From NCBI RefSeq assembly GCF_016808335.1, contig NC_053147.1, positions 14,990,913-15,054,912 on the forward strand: a stretch of DNA of 64,000 bases, read 5' to 3'. Under the pieces are notes generated by a model that was given only the letters and a program-made list of their open reading frames with translations, searched no databases and was not told the origin of the DNA. A program made the position numbers and the translations under genes. Shown in pieces: positions 21,631-39,800 of this stretch (positions are counted from its first letter, which is position 1; each line of letters opens with the position of its first letter). The DNA is from Panicum virgatum. Its lineage: Eukaryota; Streptophyta; Magnoliopsida; Poales; Poaceae.

Positions 21631-21865
21631 GTGGGGGCGTGAGCCGCCCCAACAAATGGCATTTGTAGGGGCGGCTCACCTCACGACCCGCTCCTAAAAA
21701 TTGGTGCCATTTGTAGGGGCGGATGGGGGTGAGGCTCCCCTACAAATGGTGTTTCTAGGAGCGGGTGAATTGCTACAGTGTCGATGGCTATTTGTAGCAA
21801 CGGGTCAAATTTAGGTCCGCCCCTAAAAAAATGGGGCGTTGCTACAAAATGTTTTTGTAGTAGTG
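21631..21865 (+). mobile_element. One terminus of a CACTA (En/Spm) transposon
   Basis: The stretch ends TTTTTGTAGTAGTG at 21865, the reverse complement of the CACTACTACAAAA terminus. Subterminal GTAGGGGCGG and CTACAAATGG motifs repeat in both orientations, as in CACTA subterminal regions. The other terminus was not found; on its inner side the element is cut by LTR 2. Confidence 0.8.
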
Positions 21866-22024
21866 TAAAAAACGCGCTAAAAGTTTGCAAAAAAATTAGG
21901 AAAATACCAAGCAAATTTTGTTGGCTTTCTAACATCGTGTTCCATCCATAAATCGCTGAGCGGTCACCCAATCACAGCGCCAGGCCATGGCTCGTGGCGC
22001 CTGAGCGACACCGGCAGTGGCCGC

Positions 22025-25000
22025 TGTGGCGGAACCGCCCAATTTATCCCGGCTTAAGAGCGACATATCACCCTTTTACAAGGATAATCCAGCCAACGCT
22101 CTTAAGACGGAACAAATCCGGTAGTCCATTGGGTTTCACCCGATTCAACCACCAACAATCATTTCTCAGATATGAGTACATGATCGTTTGCATGGGAGCA
22201 TCAGATATTACACACAAATGTCGAATGTAGATCAGGAAAATCAGATGAGATTTATTACACAATAAGCACCAACCTTAATGCAGACCAGTTCTATAGAGTT
22301 TCAAACGTACATCCTGCGGTTATAGGGTTTGATTGTTAAACTGGCCTTATCATAACAAGAGTTTATAAAACGTCCGGAGGTGTATGGACTCCAAATACAC
22401 TCTGGGTCTTGGTGCTTCACTCCTGTGGCTCTTCCGGCGGAGCTGCTAAAAATAATTAAGCACAAACACTGAGTACAAAAAGGTACTCAGTAAGACTGAC
22501 CCGACTACACAAGTATAAATATACATAGGATCAAGGAGCATGTAAGGTTGTAATTGATGGACTAGCTCAATGTTCAAACATTTGGACTCCAAAACAGTAA
22601 CTTCCTAAACCGAGACTCATATATAGACACTATACTCAAGAATAACCCTAATTCATAGCCATCATGATAACTCTAGGTTCACAAGCAACAACTTGTATAC
22701 TGGTCGCATCGTAATTAGATACGATGTTTAAGCGAGATCAAACGGCATTCATATCCGAGAATTGCGGCGATTCGAATCGATTTACATCCTGCAGAAGATA
22801 AGGAGATAACGGGGCACACGTCACGCATAGTTTCCGGTAAACTGCACATGGCATCCTTTCACGAGGAGGATACTAAACCCTGAACCAAGCATACCCAGAC
22901 CCAGGTTCGCACCCCCGTGAAGGACCTCCTGTCGGGCCTGATCACGACACGGATTTCAGGCTACGACCCCGCCAACTTCCCACGCCAGGTGGGGTAACAC
23001 TCAGTTCAAGTATTTAGGTCGACCAAGCTACCGGGCTTACTGGTTCCATATGTCAGCATATGACCAGTTTGTTCAACATCTGATCAAGGTTAAACATACC
23101 ATAGTTCCTTATTCTTTCTTTGGAAGTGAGGACAGAGTCAGAACTCCTCTTCTGCTCTGTACTCAACGACCACCATACCCATCATCAACCATTGTCTGGT
23201 TATATTAGGTGAATCTTCAAGTAATATCTGGACCTTTGGTTGCTTTTAGCGTGGATTTCTTTTAGACACTTTGGTTTGATCTATCTAGTTGAGAAGGTGG
23301 CAAAAATGTCCTTAAATCAAATATGTTGAACATGCATCAAATAGGTTCCAAACAACTCCTAGACTTAAGCATTCAAATGCAGTACATAAGTAATAACATA
23401 AGTTAATTGAAATTAGTAGGCGTAGATGCTCCGGTGCTTGCCTTGCTCCAATTCGAAAGGTGAAGTTTCAACTTGAAGTTCTTGTATGAGCTTGATCATG
23501 ATCGACTTCCTTTCTCCTTTTCTCAATCCTCCGACGTCGGCTTGACGGGCTCGGCTTGGACGACTATGCTCTAATCGATATGCAGAGTCAGTATATGCAA
23601 AGTTATTTTAGAAAAATGGATCACAACTTCACTTTTCGATAAAGTTGCAATCAACCCTAACTACCCTTCTAAAAACCCTAACATATTTTATCCTAATTAT
23701 TTAAGCCTTAAACAAATTTTTAAACAATTAATTAAGATTAACTTGAATTATTCTATACTAAAAAATCCTAATTTCCTATTTATTATTACTCTTAATTATT
23801 TCTAATAATTGGTTAAGAATTATCCATATTTTATAATTATATGAAATAAGGATTTAAGTATTTATTTAAATCCCTTAATGAATAATGAAAATAGATAAAT
23901 AAAAATCCTTAATACTAACCTAGGGCTTTTATGTTTTTAATGCATAAAAGAAAATAAAACAAACCTAATTAAATTGGTTTGACTATTTTTGGACATCTCT
24001 ACAATTTTCTGGAATTTAAACAAGTTAATAGCAAATAAAAGAAATATAAACTATAGTTTTGCACAAAACCCCTTCTCTCTTTCTCTCTTTTCTCACTCAG
24101 CCCCTTTTCTTCTTCCTTCTCCTCTGTTTTTGCCGCCCTCGCATGGACAGGGAGCGGCGGCTCCGGCGGCTCACCGGCGGCGGCCACGCCGGCGGCCGAC
24201 AGCCGGCCCCCCAGGCCCGCGGACCTGCTCTCCCTTCTCTTTGCGCCACCTGCGCCCCCAAACTCCCAAACCCCGCGCGCCCCGGCGATGAACGCCGTTG
24301 GCGGCGGCGGCCCGCCATGGCCGACGCCCACCGGCCAGGGCGGCGCTTCCCCGCGCCGACTCGCGGTTTGGGGAGCACCAGATCGCCCCCAGGAAAACGC
24401 CCGAGCCTTCAGCTGAGCCTTGGGTCCATCGGGGCACCAAGCTCCACGGTGGCGCCCATGGCGCGGTAGCGGGCGGCGGCGAGAGCCGCGTTCTGGCTCG
24501 GCCAGAACCGCTCTCGGCCGGCCAGCGGCGCCAAGAGCACCACACGCACACTCACAGCACGGCACACCACCACAAAAGCGCCTAAACTACCTCTAACTCC
24601 CTGCTCACCGGAGTAAGTCGACGGCGGCGCACTGGAACGACGAAGACGACGGCGTCCAGCGGCTGAAGTGGACGAGGGTGGTTTGGATCACCCAAAACGG
24701 GTTCGTGGTGGCTGGAGATGGTGTGGATGCAAGGAATTGGCCAGCGTCGCCCTCGTCGTTGTTGAATTTGACCGGAGCAGAAGCTTGGGCTGATGAGGAT
24801 GAACTGAGCGAAGGCGAGGTGAGTCTGCCCCTGGGAGCTTATTTAATCTACATCGTGATCCATTTGCCATCTCTCCAGCTTGCCTGCTCGTGTCCCTACT
24901 GCATACGCGACGCGTGGTGCCCTTGAATCTTCCAGCGACTCCACCTCCTCAGCGCTCAGGTGAAGATAAGGATGACGAGCTACTGTAGCTAATTGAACTT

Positions 25001-25839
25001 CGCCCGTTGCAGTGTAAACCCTGAAATTTGAGCCCTTTATTCTCAAAATTCCATTACCAAACTTCAAAATCTCCCAATATTAAAGTTGTATTCCTGATCT
25101 TTAACTACAATTTTTCTTTCAGGCCCATCCTCTAATTCGGCCTCTAAAATAGCCAAAAATTGCTATGAACATGGCTGGTTCAGGCTGTTTTCAGGTTTTC
25201 AGGATTTTGATTCAATCTGCCCCTCTTTGCATTTGATTTTGAACACCTTGCTACCCTTTTACATGAGAAAAAATGACACCTCTGTAAAGCCTGAACATCC
25301 AAGTTTCCATTTTGGTACTTGTCATCCAAAGTTGCTACATAAAATGTCATTTAATTCACCTCCAAACTCAGCCATTTATAACTGTTTTCAGACTTGGCAG
25401 AATTCCTCTCTTTGCTGAATTGTTGTTTTCTTCAAACTTTGAAGCTTTCGAACATTCTCAAAGCATCATTTAAACTTCCCAAATATAGCACCATTGCAAA
25501 GTAGATACTTTGCACTATCTTTTTCATGCCAAACCAAGGTTGACTTAATCACCAAAAGGTCAAGTAATTGGCTGTTAAACATGGTTACTTGGCCATTTTC
25601 ATCATTTCATGTAATTGAGTCAATCATCTCTCTTTCTTTGAATTTGAATTTCAAACCTATAGAACTTAATCTGCTGTTTGACACTCTTCAAAGGGCTTAG
25701 CTTTCAAACTTTTCAAATTTGGACTAATTCGACCAAATTTGACTTCTTCTCCTTTTATTTTCTTCTTTCCGTATTCTTTATACACTTAACCCTAGTTAAT
25801 TAGGGTTAATCCTTGCTCATAAAAAGGTGGGCTGTTACA
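22025..25839 (-). mobile_element. Solo LTR, 3,815 bp, with exact 5-bp target duplication
   Basis: On the minus strand it starts TGTAACAGCCC and ends GGTTCCGCCACA. The flanks GCCGC (22020-22024) and GCCGC (25840-25844) match exactly. No internal region or second LTR is present, so it is a solo LTR left by LTR-LTR recombination. It is a mosaic of AT-rich ends and a GC-rich block (about 24100-24900). The ~22870-23060 part and the terminal ~500 bp look like long gypsy LTRs of the Tekay/RIRE-like group in grasses (pattern memory). Several GC-driven ORFs inside are not genes. Confidence 0.9.
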
Positions 25840-25844
25840 GCCGC

Positions 25845-26225
25845 TGGCCACGTCCGCTACGCAGGGACGCAATGCGAGAACATGAGTGGGGAGGCGTGGG
25901 CTGGGGAGGAAGAAGGGCATGAGAGGGTGAGGTTGACGGGCTGAGGCCAATTGGCAGTGAGATAGGGAGGGAGGGAGAGGGAGGAGGGAAAATATTAGGA
26001 GTCACAAGTGTGACGGGCAATCAAACTATCACATAAGATGGAATAATTTCTTTGTTGTGAAACAATTTTTGTTTGTTGCTGGAACAATTAAAAAATTGTT
26101 CCAAACAAAAAAAATTATTCCAGCAATAAATTTAGCTAGATCACATACGTGGGCTAGTATGTCGGACCGATTTTAGGCTCAAAACACGAAATCCTGAACA
26201 AAGCTACTACTGCGGCACCTCTTAC
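25845..26225. other. Short spacer with an imperfect palindrome
   Basis: No gene. Around 26060-26130 a TTGCTGGAACAATT-type sequence recurs in inverted form (hairpin-like). The first 150 bp belong to the same pre-insertion sequence as 21866-22019. Confidence 0.5.
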
Positions 26226-26228
26226 TTA

Positions 26229-26667
26229 GGCTTTCTCCAACCATTTCCCCTATCCAACTCCCCCCAAACGTACTATTTACTATATTTTACTACCTCCCTC
26301 CAAAAGATTCCTCCCCCTATAACTCCTTCTCTCCAACCATTCCCCCCATATCTATTCCCCTTATATACTATCACTCATTAACTAACTATTTATTTAACGT
26401 TTTTGAATTTAAAAAAATCATACAATATTTGTACTGTCATAATACGCATTATCATCGTGTTACGGGGCTCAAACGAGATTAATATCGTGAAAAAACGGAG
26501 TGATTAGAGATATAGGGGGAGTTGAAACTCACTCTATACATGGGGGGAGTTTCAACTCCCCCCGTATATAGGGGGAGCAGTGGGGGGAGCCGTTGGAGGG
26601 CTCGCTCCCCCCAAAGCCCCCCTACGTAGGGTGGGGGGCGGTTTAGGGGGCTCCGTTGGAGCTAGCC
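26229..26667. mobile_element. PIF/Harbinger-type (Tourist-like) element, 439 bp
   Basis: Inverted ends GGCTTTCTCCAAC / GGCTAGCTCCAAC are flanked by TTA on both sides (26226-26228, 26668-26670), the Harbinger target site. The interior is AT-rich with GGGGGAGTT-rich arms that pair with each other. No ORF. Confidence 0.85.
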
Positions 26668-26710
26668 TTAGCAGCGCCCGGGAGGAGTGCTTGCGTAGCC
26701 CGCTGGAGGA

Positions 26711-27442
26711 GGGAGCTCCTATTTACCTTGCGGAAGGTAGATAATATATGGATCTTTAAGCCCAATAGATGGCCCAACTAAAATTTATAATGGCCCACTG
26801 CTGTACCCTGGCTTTTCATTCAACGGGAGACACGGCAGCGTGCATCAAAGCATTCAAACCCTCCGGAAGCAACAGGAGGTTCAGACAATGTACAGATATA
26901 AGCTAGCATATTTTTATTTTCTTTCCTATTTCTAGTCCATATAGATACTAAAGAAATGCATGTTCGATTCCATGTATTTTAAAATCCGTCAACATTTTCA
27001 AAAAGTTAATTCAACAAATTTCAATAACTAGTGCAACATTTGATATGAAAATGTTGACATAGCATATCCAAATTGTTGAACAAGGTGATTCAAAATGTTG
27101 ACTTTTGAAAAGTAGCAAAATATATTCATATTGGATCTTGTTATGTTAGATTAATTCTCAGTAACACAATGGTCGAAACATATTCAAAAATAAATTCATG
27201 GTTTAGAAAAAAAATGCATTTTAAGATTGAAATCTACAAGGCACGTGCACGGGTAGCAGCCGACCATGAAGCGATACGGAGGTCACCCTCAAACTCAGCT
27301 AGTTGGCTAGCTCTGTTCTGCTCCGGGCTCCGCCGACTGCACATGATGTATTTTAATCGGACAGTGTAGGATGTGCGCACGAATCTTAGACATTGGAAGA
27401 TATGTAATCTATTTTCTTGTGGGAGATGGATAGGATTTCTGG
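26711..27442. mobile_element. Copy 1 of a non-autonomous element family with TCCTAT...ATAGGA ends
   Basis: It starts GGGAGCTCCTAT and ends ATAGGATTTCTGG, which form imperfect inverted termini that include an internal TTGCGGAAGGT / ...GGAGATGG pair. The core is AT-rich with repeated AAAATGTTGA. Two related copies lie at 43187 and 43802. Target duplication is not clear, so the superfamily is unassigned. Confidence 0.55.
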
Positions 27443-30219
27443 CGGGAAAAGCCTAAATGATGGATCGTGTGGGCCTTAGGCCCTTTAGCCCAAGGGGGTG
27501 TGAGTGATTTTGGGCCAGGGATTTCCATAAAATTTAGCCCAAACAGAATGTAAAGATTTTTTGCAAAAAAAATGCAAAAAATAATTTAGGCTCTTACATT
27601 AGTCTAAAAAAGTGGGACAGAACATAATCGATCACCATTAAAGAGCAGAGAAGAGGCATTAGATCACAGAAGGAGCAGCCGCAGTGAGCCGGAAGAGAAA
27701 AGAAGCGATGGAGTGGGAGTTGGGACTGTGGTGAAGGCCTGTTTGCCTAGTTACAAGGGGGAAAATAATTCTTTTTCCTTTTTCTTTTGGGGAGAAACAA
27801 GGGGGTCCGTTTATCCATCACTTCAGCATCACCTGAAGCGGAACCCCTAACTTTTGTTGCCGAATTGTTTCGGGCCGCGCCCGTGCACATGTTGTTTGTT
27901 GCTAGCTAAATTTTTTCGCGAACATGCCTGAGCACGTATTTCATTAAGAAGAAAGCAATACGACCGGTACAAACCTTAATAGATAGAGGCTATTAAGGCG
28001 AATACAAACCACCACCAAGCAAGTGGTAGGCGACCCTAACGAGAACAGCAAGAAAAACAGAGAGGAAACACACGAACCCACGAACCAAGATACAACCTAG
28101 CAACTAAACCTGCTAAATAAACACCATCGCCATGGAAGCTAAGGGTCTCCAAACTCGAAGGTGGCAAAGCATCCACCCGACCGACGAATACAAACTTGTT
28201 GCTAGCTAAATAGAAGGGAGATTGTGCATGCATGTAGAAAATGATAATGACGATGATGTTACCCACCTATATGCGGATTTAGAACAAAAAACTATAACTA
28301 TTGAATCGAACATTCATATTTAATTTAGGTTGCGCCATTTTTTTTATAAGATCTTTAAAACAAGACCATATTAGCCTATGTTCACACGTTCACACGAATA
28401 AATATTTTTTAACAGACAAAAAATAAACATAATGGACAGATTATGTATAGTGAACAAAATATTTAACTTCACGAACAGTTGATAGTATAGGATAAATAAT
28501 GAAAAAAGAGCGCCGTGAACAAATGAGTTAACATTACCGAACAATTTAATCTACAAAATAAATAAATAATTAAACCTTGTGAAAAAATTAGTTACATACA
28601 GATAAATAATGTACACCCATTACAAAAGCAAGTAAGCTTTCCATCTCAAATTTTGGTTTGGTCCGTCTTGTGTCATTAACATGTGGGGCTTAGTCCATTC
28701 CGTATGCGAGTCCGACAACTTTTCATCTATCGAAATCCTAATTGGAATCCCAACAAATCAGTCAAAATCATGATGGAACCCGGACACATCAATCAGAATC
28801 CCAATCGGATTCCGAACAATCAATATCTTGCATGATCACAACATAGCTTGTACACGGAGTAAACGAACACAAAATTGGTGATAGTGTGTAGATCTATTAT
28901 ATTACCTGTAGCAACACACGAGTACTATGCTAATTTTACGTAAAGAACAAACGCATAACAAAAGCTCGTTTTTCCCTCCTACCTATATGAATTGCATAAG
29001 TAAATTTAACTAGCACGCTTCCCAAAGAGGCAGTTAAATAGGGACTGAGGGAGCACTCCACATGAGTAGTATGTGCTTAGTGGGTCTCACAATATATTTG
29101 GTGTTTGGAGAGCTCACCCACTGCACTTTCAATGGATCTCTCTGACCTACACTGTCCGGCTGGACATCATCGGTTACTCAGTTGCTGCAAATAAGCATGC
29201 ATTGGTGAATTCCGCTCAGGGCAATGCAGCATTCATGTCCGCCTTTGGGACTGATCAAAGCAGACATAGAGGGTAATGGGCTATGGCTCTAATTCTCTCT
29301 TCACAATCCAACTTGATTTTTAATATTTTTAGTTCAAAATTGTATAAAATTAGAGTCGGTCATTTTAAGATCCGGCCCTTAGATTATCTAGATAAAAAAT
29401 TAAGGCCACTTACCACTGCAGTAGAACACAAGATGTACCTCTCCTTCCGTTACAGGGAGATGACAGCGACGAAATATGATCTCACATTACATAGCAACTG
29501 AAAGCATGGCCATCTCCATGTAAGTGGAGGCTGATGCGTTTTCCTGAGACGCGGTCAACATGGTTTGGTTCCAGTATACAGTTCCCCATTTGAAGCACAG
29601 AGACAGTCAAACCTTGACCGACTCTGAATTTTACAAAGAAACAGCCAATGTTTCTCCTTCTAGAACATATAGTACAAGGAGAATCGATCAGATTAGGACA
29701 GGATTATCTCGGTGTAATTTAGTTAGCTTCAGCAAGATCTTGTTCTGACCAAGGTAAAGCTTGGTCTTGATCAGGGAGTCCAGAAACCAGCCGTTTTCTG
29801 AAACCCTGAACCTGTTGAAGAAGTCTCTTGTGTAACCTCTACTATCAATCGGGTGAGCATCTGCATGCAGATCTGAGCAGAGCTTAGATCAGGCACTGAA
29901 TGAGGCACGGCACCAACTGCCAACTGTGACGTGTGGAGCGTGAGCGAGGACTTGCTGGAAACAAGATCGAATACTCATTTGCGTAAATATTTACTTTTAA
30001 CTGAAAAATTTACAGGATTGTGATGGCTCCACAGAGGAAAACACGCGGAGCTATTCAGTCAGACATAAGTTTGCGTGCAGTCAAAAAACGGGAGGAAATT
30101 TACATCACAACAAAGTTACTGGCATGAGAGCTTGTGGTCTTATTGGCTATAGACTCTTGTCGTAGGCTCATTCTCAGCTTTGAGGTAGTTATCATGCTAC
30201 TCCAGTGACCTTGAGAGAA
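27443..30219. other. Intergenic, AT-rich, no gene
   Basis: Around 27910-28110 the minus strand resembles the 3' tail of a plant LINE: T-run, then the complement of a region ending in CGTGCTCAGGCATG (pattern memory). The rest holds only short ORFs. The last ~140 bp are probably the 3' untranslated region of the MAP kinase gene. Confidence 0.5.
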
Positions 30220-35045
<4,826 letters not shown>

Positions 35046-35424
35046 AAACCGCGCGCCCTGGGCATCGGGCGCGCGCGCGGCGCGGGCGGTGGGCGTGCTC
35101 CCGGCACCTGGGGACGCCCGGCCGCCGCGGGAGAGGAACGGAGGGGGAGCAGCGCAGCGAGGCCGAGGCCGAGGCGCGCGGGTTGGTGCCGTGTCGAGGC
35201 GTGCGGGGACGTGGCGGTTCGCGCCTGTTGGGACTTTGGGATGGCCGGGTGGGGATGGGCGGGGAACGGGGGAACTCAAGTGGGGGGGGGGGGGGGGGCA
35301 CGAGCACGGACGTAGGCTAGGGAACGGCGTTTCGATCTGCAGATTGGGGAACACCGAACACGTCGGCGTGGCACGGGAAACTGTTTCTGCTTTCCCCTCG
35401 AGTATATGTCTTGTTTCTGCAGTA

Positions 35425-35681
35425 CTATACCTCCGTCTTAAAAACATATAACCTTTTGACTTTTCAAAATCAAACATTCTTAACTTTGATCAATAATATT
35501 TTCAAAAATAATTATTTTTAAATAAAAGGTATTACATGTTACGATAGTTTGTTTCATTACAAATAAACTAATATCACTCTTATGTTGCCAACCTTTATAT
35601 TTTGGCTACCATCTACAGTCAAAGTTTAAAAAATTTGATTTGAAAAAATATAAAAATAGCTATATCCTAGGACAGAGGTAG
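35425..35681. mobile_element. Stowaway-type MITE between the divergent genes
   Basis: Flanking TA dinucleotides and ends with CCTCCGTC / GACAGAGG core are typical of Stowaway elements. The interior is AT-rich and without coding potential. It lies about 380 bp upstream of the MAP kinase start. Confidence 0.75.
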
Positions 35682-36878
35682 TATTTTTCTAGGTAAAGAA
35701 AGAACTTTATTAAATACTCAAAGAAGATTTACAAATGCTAATGAAAATTATAGAAACTGCAGTCAATCGAATCCGTCCATTTCTCATCTGACGGTCATCT
35801 ATCTTTCTTCATTCTCTTCTTTTTTTTAAACTACTTTTGTACTATGGGAGTATAGGAAATAGTGGTCAAAGTTGCATGTTGAAGACTACTATGTCAGATA
35901 TCCAAAACATTACACATTTTACTAATGATGGAGTAGGGTTTTATTTCTCAACAAAAAGAAGAGCAATGAGATTTTCACAGAATCAAAATATCTATTGCAT
36001 GTATCGATGTTGCTGCAGTTGAGCCACGATGTTTGCCTATGCCATGATCAAGTTGTCAACTACTTTGTTCACAAACACTCTGCACTACATGTAGATTCCA
36101 GATGTGAAAACATACACAATGATCTGAACGGGTAATGGTAAAGCTCTTGCCAGTGAAAAAGCTCAGTTTATCAAACAAAAATGATACAGTAAAAAAAGGC
36201 AACTAATAACAGAGGTAAATAGTAGAAGGCTGGTACTTCCAAGAATATCCAGAAAAAAATAGTGTAAATTTCCAGCATGGCAGCACATATATCTAACAGT
36301 AAGAATCCACTATTCCTTTGGATACAATAAATCTAGACTAGCATCCAGTTTCCAGGATAGGGTAGTGACATGCTCCATCCTGTGAGCCTGATAGCTCCCC
36401 TCATTTTAACTGTGACACCCAAGCGTACTAGCAACCACCCATTCTCAAATGGACTACAAGCTTCCAAGCCACGGCTGGGCCAAACCAAAAGACACAAGGA
36501 TGCAGTCTTCCCTCCCTGCACCATCAGCATATGGAAATTTTGTCAGCTACCAGGTAGTACCACACTGCTGGACACAGAGAGATGAAAGCGACTTGTGTGA
36601 TACATTGACTTCGTTTTTGCAAGGGGATAAACACAGATAGGCAATTGCAGAGCCAATATGGGATGAATAAGGCCAGCCACATGTTCTGGTGGTGTATGTT
36701 CGGCGCCCAGTTTCTCCTTCTCCAATCCATTTTCAGGCTAAAGATATGAAGAGAGTTTAGCCGGTTAGGCCATTCATACTTGCTTTAGCTCTGCTTCAGC
36801 GTCTTTTTGATGAGTAGAGGCTCCCTGTCTCGGCCCTCCTGCCGGTTGAGGCCGGCAGAGTGATGAGTTATCGGAGTC
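35682..36878. other. Shared upstream region of the MAP kinase and CHUP1 genes
   Basis: No ORF of substance. It holds the promoter and 5' leader of the CHUP1-like gene. The start codons of the two genes are 1,833 bp apart, so regulatory sequence could be shared (inference). No clear TATA box could be chosen with confidence. Confidence 0.5.
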
Positions 36879-39800
36879 ATGCTTGTGAGATTGGGCTTCG
36901 TTGTTGTAGCCTCCGTCGCAGCTTTAACTCTTAACAGAGCTAACAGTCGGGGCAGGCATCATAGAGGTAACATTCAATAGTTCAATAGTCCCTTTTGTTC
37001 AGTTCAGTTAGTCACTCAAGCATCCGTGCTTTCAGACAATGGCCAAGCAAGGGAAAGGAAGGACAAGACACGCAATTCTGAACATGTATGTATATCTATC
37101 TTATTCCAGTTGCAATTTCCTAAAAAAAATATATGTTGTATGGGTTGTGTTATCCGGACATCCGTGTTTTAATTTTTTTGCCGAGTCGGATACCCCGCAC
37201 CCGTGTCGGATTCCGACACCCGTGTCGGATTCCAAGTGTTATTTGCCATGTCCCAAAAAATTCTAACGAATCGGACACCCGCACCCGAGTCAGATACCGA
37301 CACCCGCACCCGTGTCCATGTAACACTGTGTATGGGTGGCCTATGTCATACTGATCTTCCCAACTGCTGTTGCAGGGTGAGAAAGAAGAGGAGGAGGAGT
37401 TGCAGGGTGAGAAAGAAGAAGAGAAGGAAGAGGTTAAAACAATCAGCGGCATGATCAACTCAGACCGATCGCTAGACGATGACGATGATGATATGCTTTC
37501 CGAGATTGAGAGCCTCCTGTCAGGAGACATTGACATCCCTATACCAAGGGATCGGTTCGATGTAAATGGACGGTCAGGGTACGACGCACACATGGCTAAT
37601 GAGGCCGCTGAGATAGACAGGCTGCGCATCCTAGTGCGGGAGATGGAGGAGAGGGAGGTGAAGCTCGAAGGCGAGCTGCTGGAGTACTACGGCATGAAGG
37701 AGATGGAGACCGATGTCGCTGAGCTGCAGAAGCAGCTCAAGACCAAGGCGGTGGAGATCAACATTCTCAACAACACCATCAATTCTATGCAGGCGGAGCG
37801 GAAGAAGCTGCAGGATGAGGTTGCTCGTGGAGAGGTAGCCAAGGAAGAGCTCGAAAAGGCTAGGAGCAAGATTAAGGAGCTGCAGCGGCAGATACAGCTG
37901 GAGGCTGGCCAGACAAAAGGTCAGCTGATGCTGTTGAAACAGCAGGTTATCGGATTGAAGGCCAAGGAGGAAGAGGCGGCCAAAAAAGAAGCCGAGGTCC
38001 AGCGAAAGCTGAAGAAGCTCAAGGAATTGGAATTGGAGGTTGTTGAGCTCAGGAGGAAGAACAAGGAGCTTCTGTACGAGAAGAGGGATCTCATAGTGAA
38101 GTTGGATGCAGCAGAAGGGAAAATAACAGAGGTATCTTACTACTGTTACTCTACAATCAATGAAGCTTTGAATTCACATGATATTATTGTGACTTTCCTC
38201 TTACATATGAGTCATGACAGTCATTATTCAAGATATTACACAGCCTAATTATCAACATATTCCCTGGCTAGTTCAACAGAAATTCAGTTAGCTAAAATAC
38301 TACAGCATGTGTCAAGAGATAGCCTTCAATTTAACAACCAAATCGGAATTTATTTACAAACGAAGAATGAACCTACTAGTTTCCTGCAAAGTATCATTTA
38401 GTCTTGATATACTCTTGAGATGTGTGCTAATGGCATACCCTATCATGCAGAGCGATGTTGTCGCCCACGCGAGAGAAGAGATAAACAAGCTGAGGCATAC
38501 AAATGAGGACCTCACAAAGCAAGTGGAAGGCCTACAAATGAACAGATTCAGTGAAGTAGAGGAGTTGGTGTACCTGCGTTGGGTTAATGCTTGTCTGAGA
38601 TTCGAGCTCCGCAACTATCAGACGCCGTCAGGGAAAGCCTCTGCCCGTGATCTTAACAGGACCCTGAGCCCCAAGTCACAGGAAAGGGCCAAACAGCTTA
38701 TGTTGGAGTATGCAGGATCTGAACGAGGCCAGGGTGATACAGACCTTGAGAGTGCTTCTTCAATGCCTTCTACACCTGGAAGTGAAGACTTTGACAATGT
38801 TTCAATTGACAGTTCTTCCAGCAGATACAGCTTCCTAAGCAAAAAGTCTAATCTGATGCAAAAGCTCAAAAAATGGGGAAGCAGGAAGGATGACAGCAGT
38901 ACTTTAGCCTCCCCAATCAATGGCTCTCCAATGAGGAAACCAAAGGGTCCCCTGGAAGCTCTCATGCTAAAAAATGCAGGAGATGGTACAGCCATAACAA
39001 CGTTTGGACAGAGAGATCCCAATGACATCTTGGACGAGGAAAATGTTGCATCCTCATTCCAATTGATGTCAAAGACAGTCGAAGGTTTTGCGGATGAGAA
39101 GTATCCTGCTTACAAAGATAGGCACAAACTTGCTACTGAACGAGAGAAGGCGGTAAAAGAGAAGGCTGGGCAAGCAAGAGCACAAAGGTTTGGCGGTGGT
39201 CATAGTTCAGCTCTTGTTTCTTCTCCAGAAGGTGCACTCCCACCAAAACTTGCTCAGATTAAGGAGAGAGCCCCTGCAGCTAATGCTGCATCCAGTGAGC
39301 AATCTAGTGACAATCAAAACAACACCCTGGTGGTGAGCCAGTTGAAGCTCACCAACATTGAGAAGAGAGCAACAAGAGTCCCCAGGCCACCTCCCACTCG
39401 ATCAACCGCTGCTTCAGGGGCTACCAATACTTCAAGTGGAGTACAAACACCACGTCCACCAGGTGCACCTCCTCCTCCACCGCCACCTCCTGGGAAAGGT
39501 GGCCCCCCGCCACCGCCACCGCCTCCAGGTGCTCTACCCAGGAGCCTTGCTGGGGGTGACAAGGTACACCGTGCACCGGAGATCGTGGAGTTCTATCAAA
39601 GTCTCATGAAGCGTGAAGCAAAGAAGGAGACATCTCTAGGATCAGTGTCATCCAATGTTTCTGATGCCAGGAGTAATATGATTGGAGAGATTGAGAACAG
39701 ATCAACATTCCTCTTGGCTGTAAGTATTTTCTGCTGGCAACACCTTTCATAAAATCCTGCCAAATTTATGCATTCCATTATTAATGTGGAATCTAATCAA

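Noticed and set aside
24000..24590. Several 90-190-codon ORFs in a GC-rich block
   Set aside because: They fall inside a solo LTR bounded by exact target duplications, overlap in multiple frames and have no domains.
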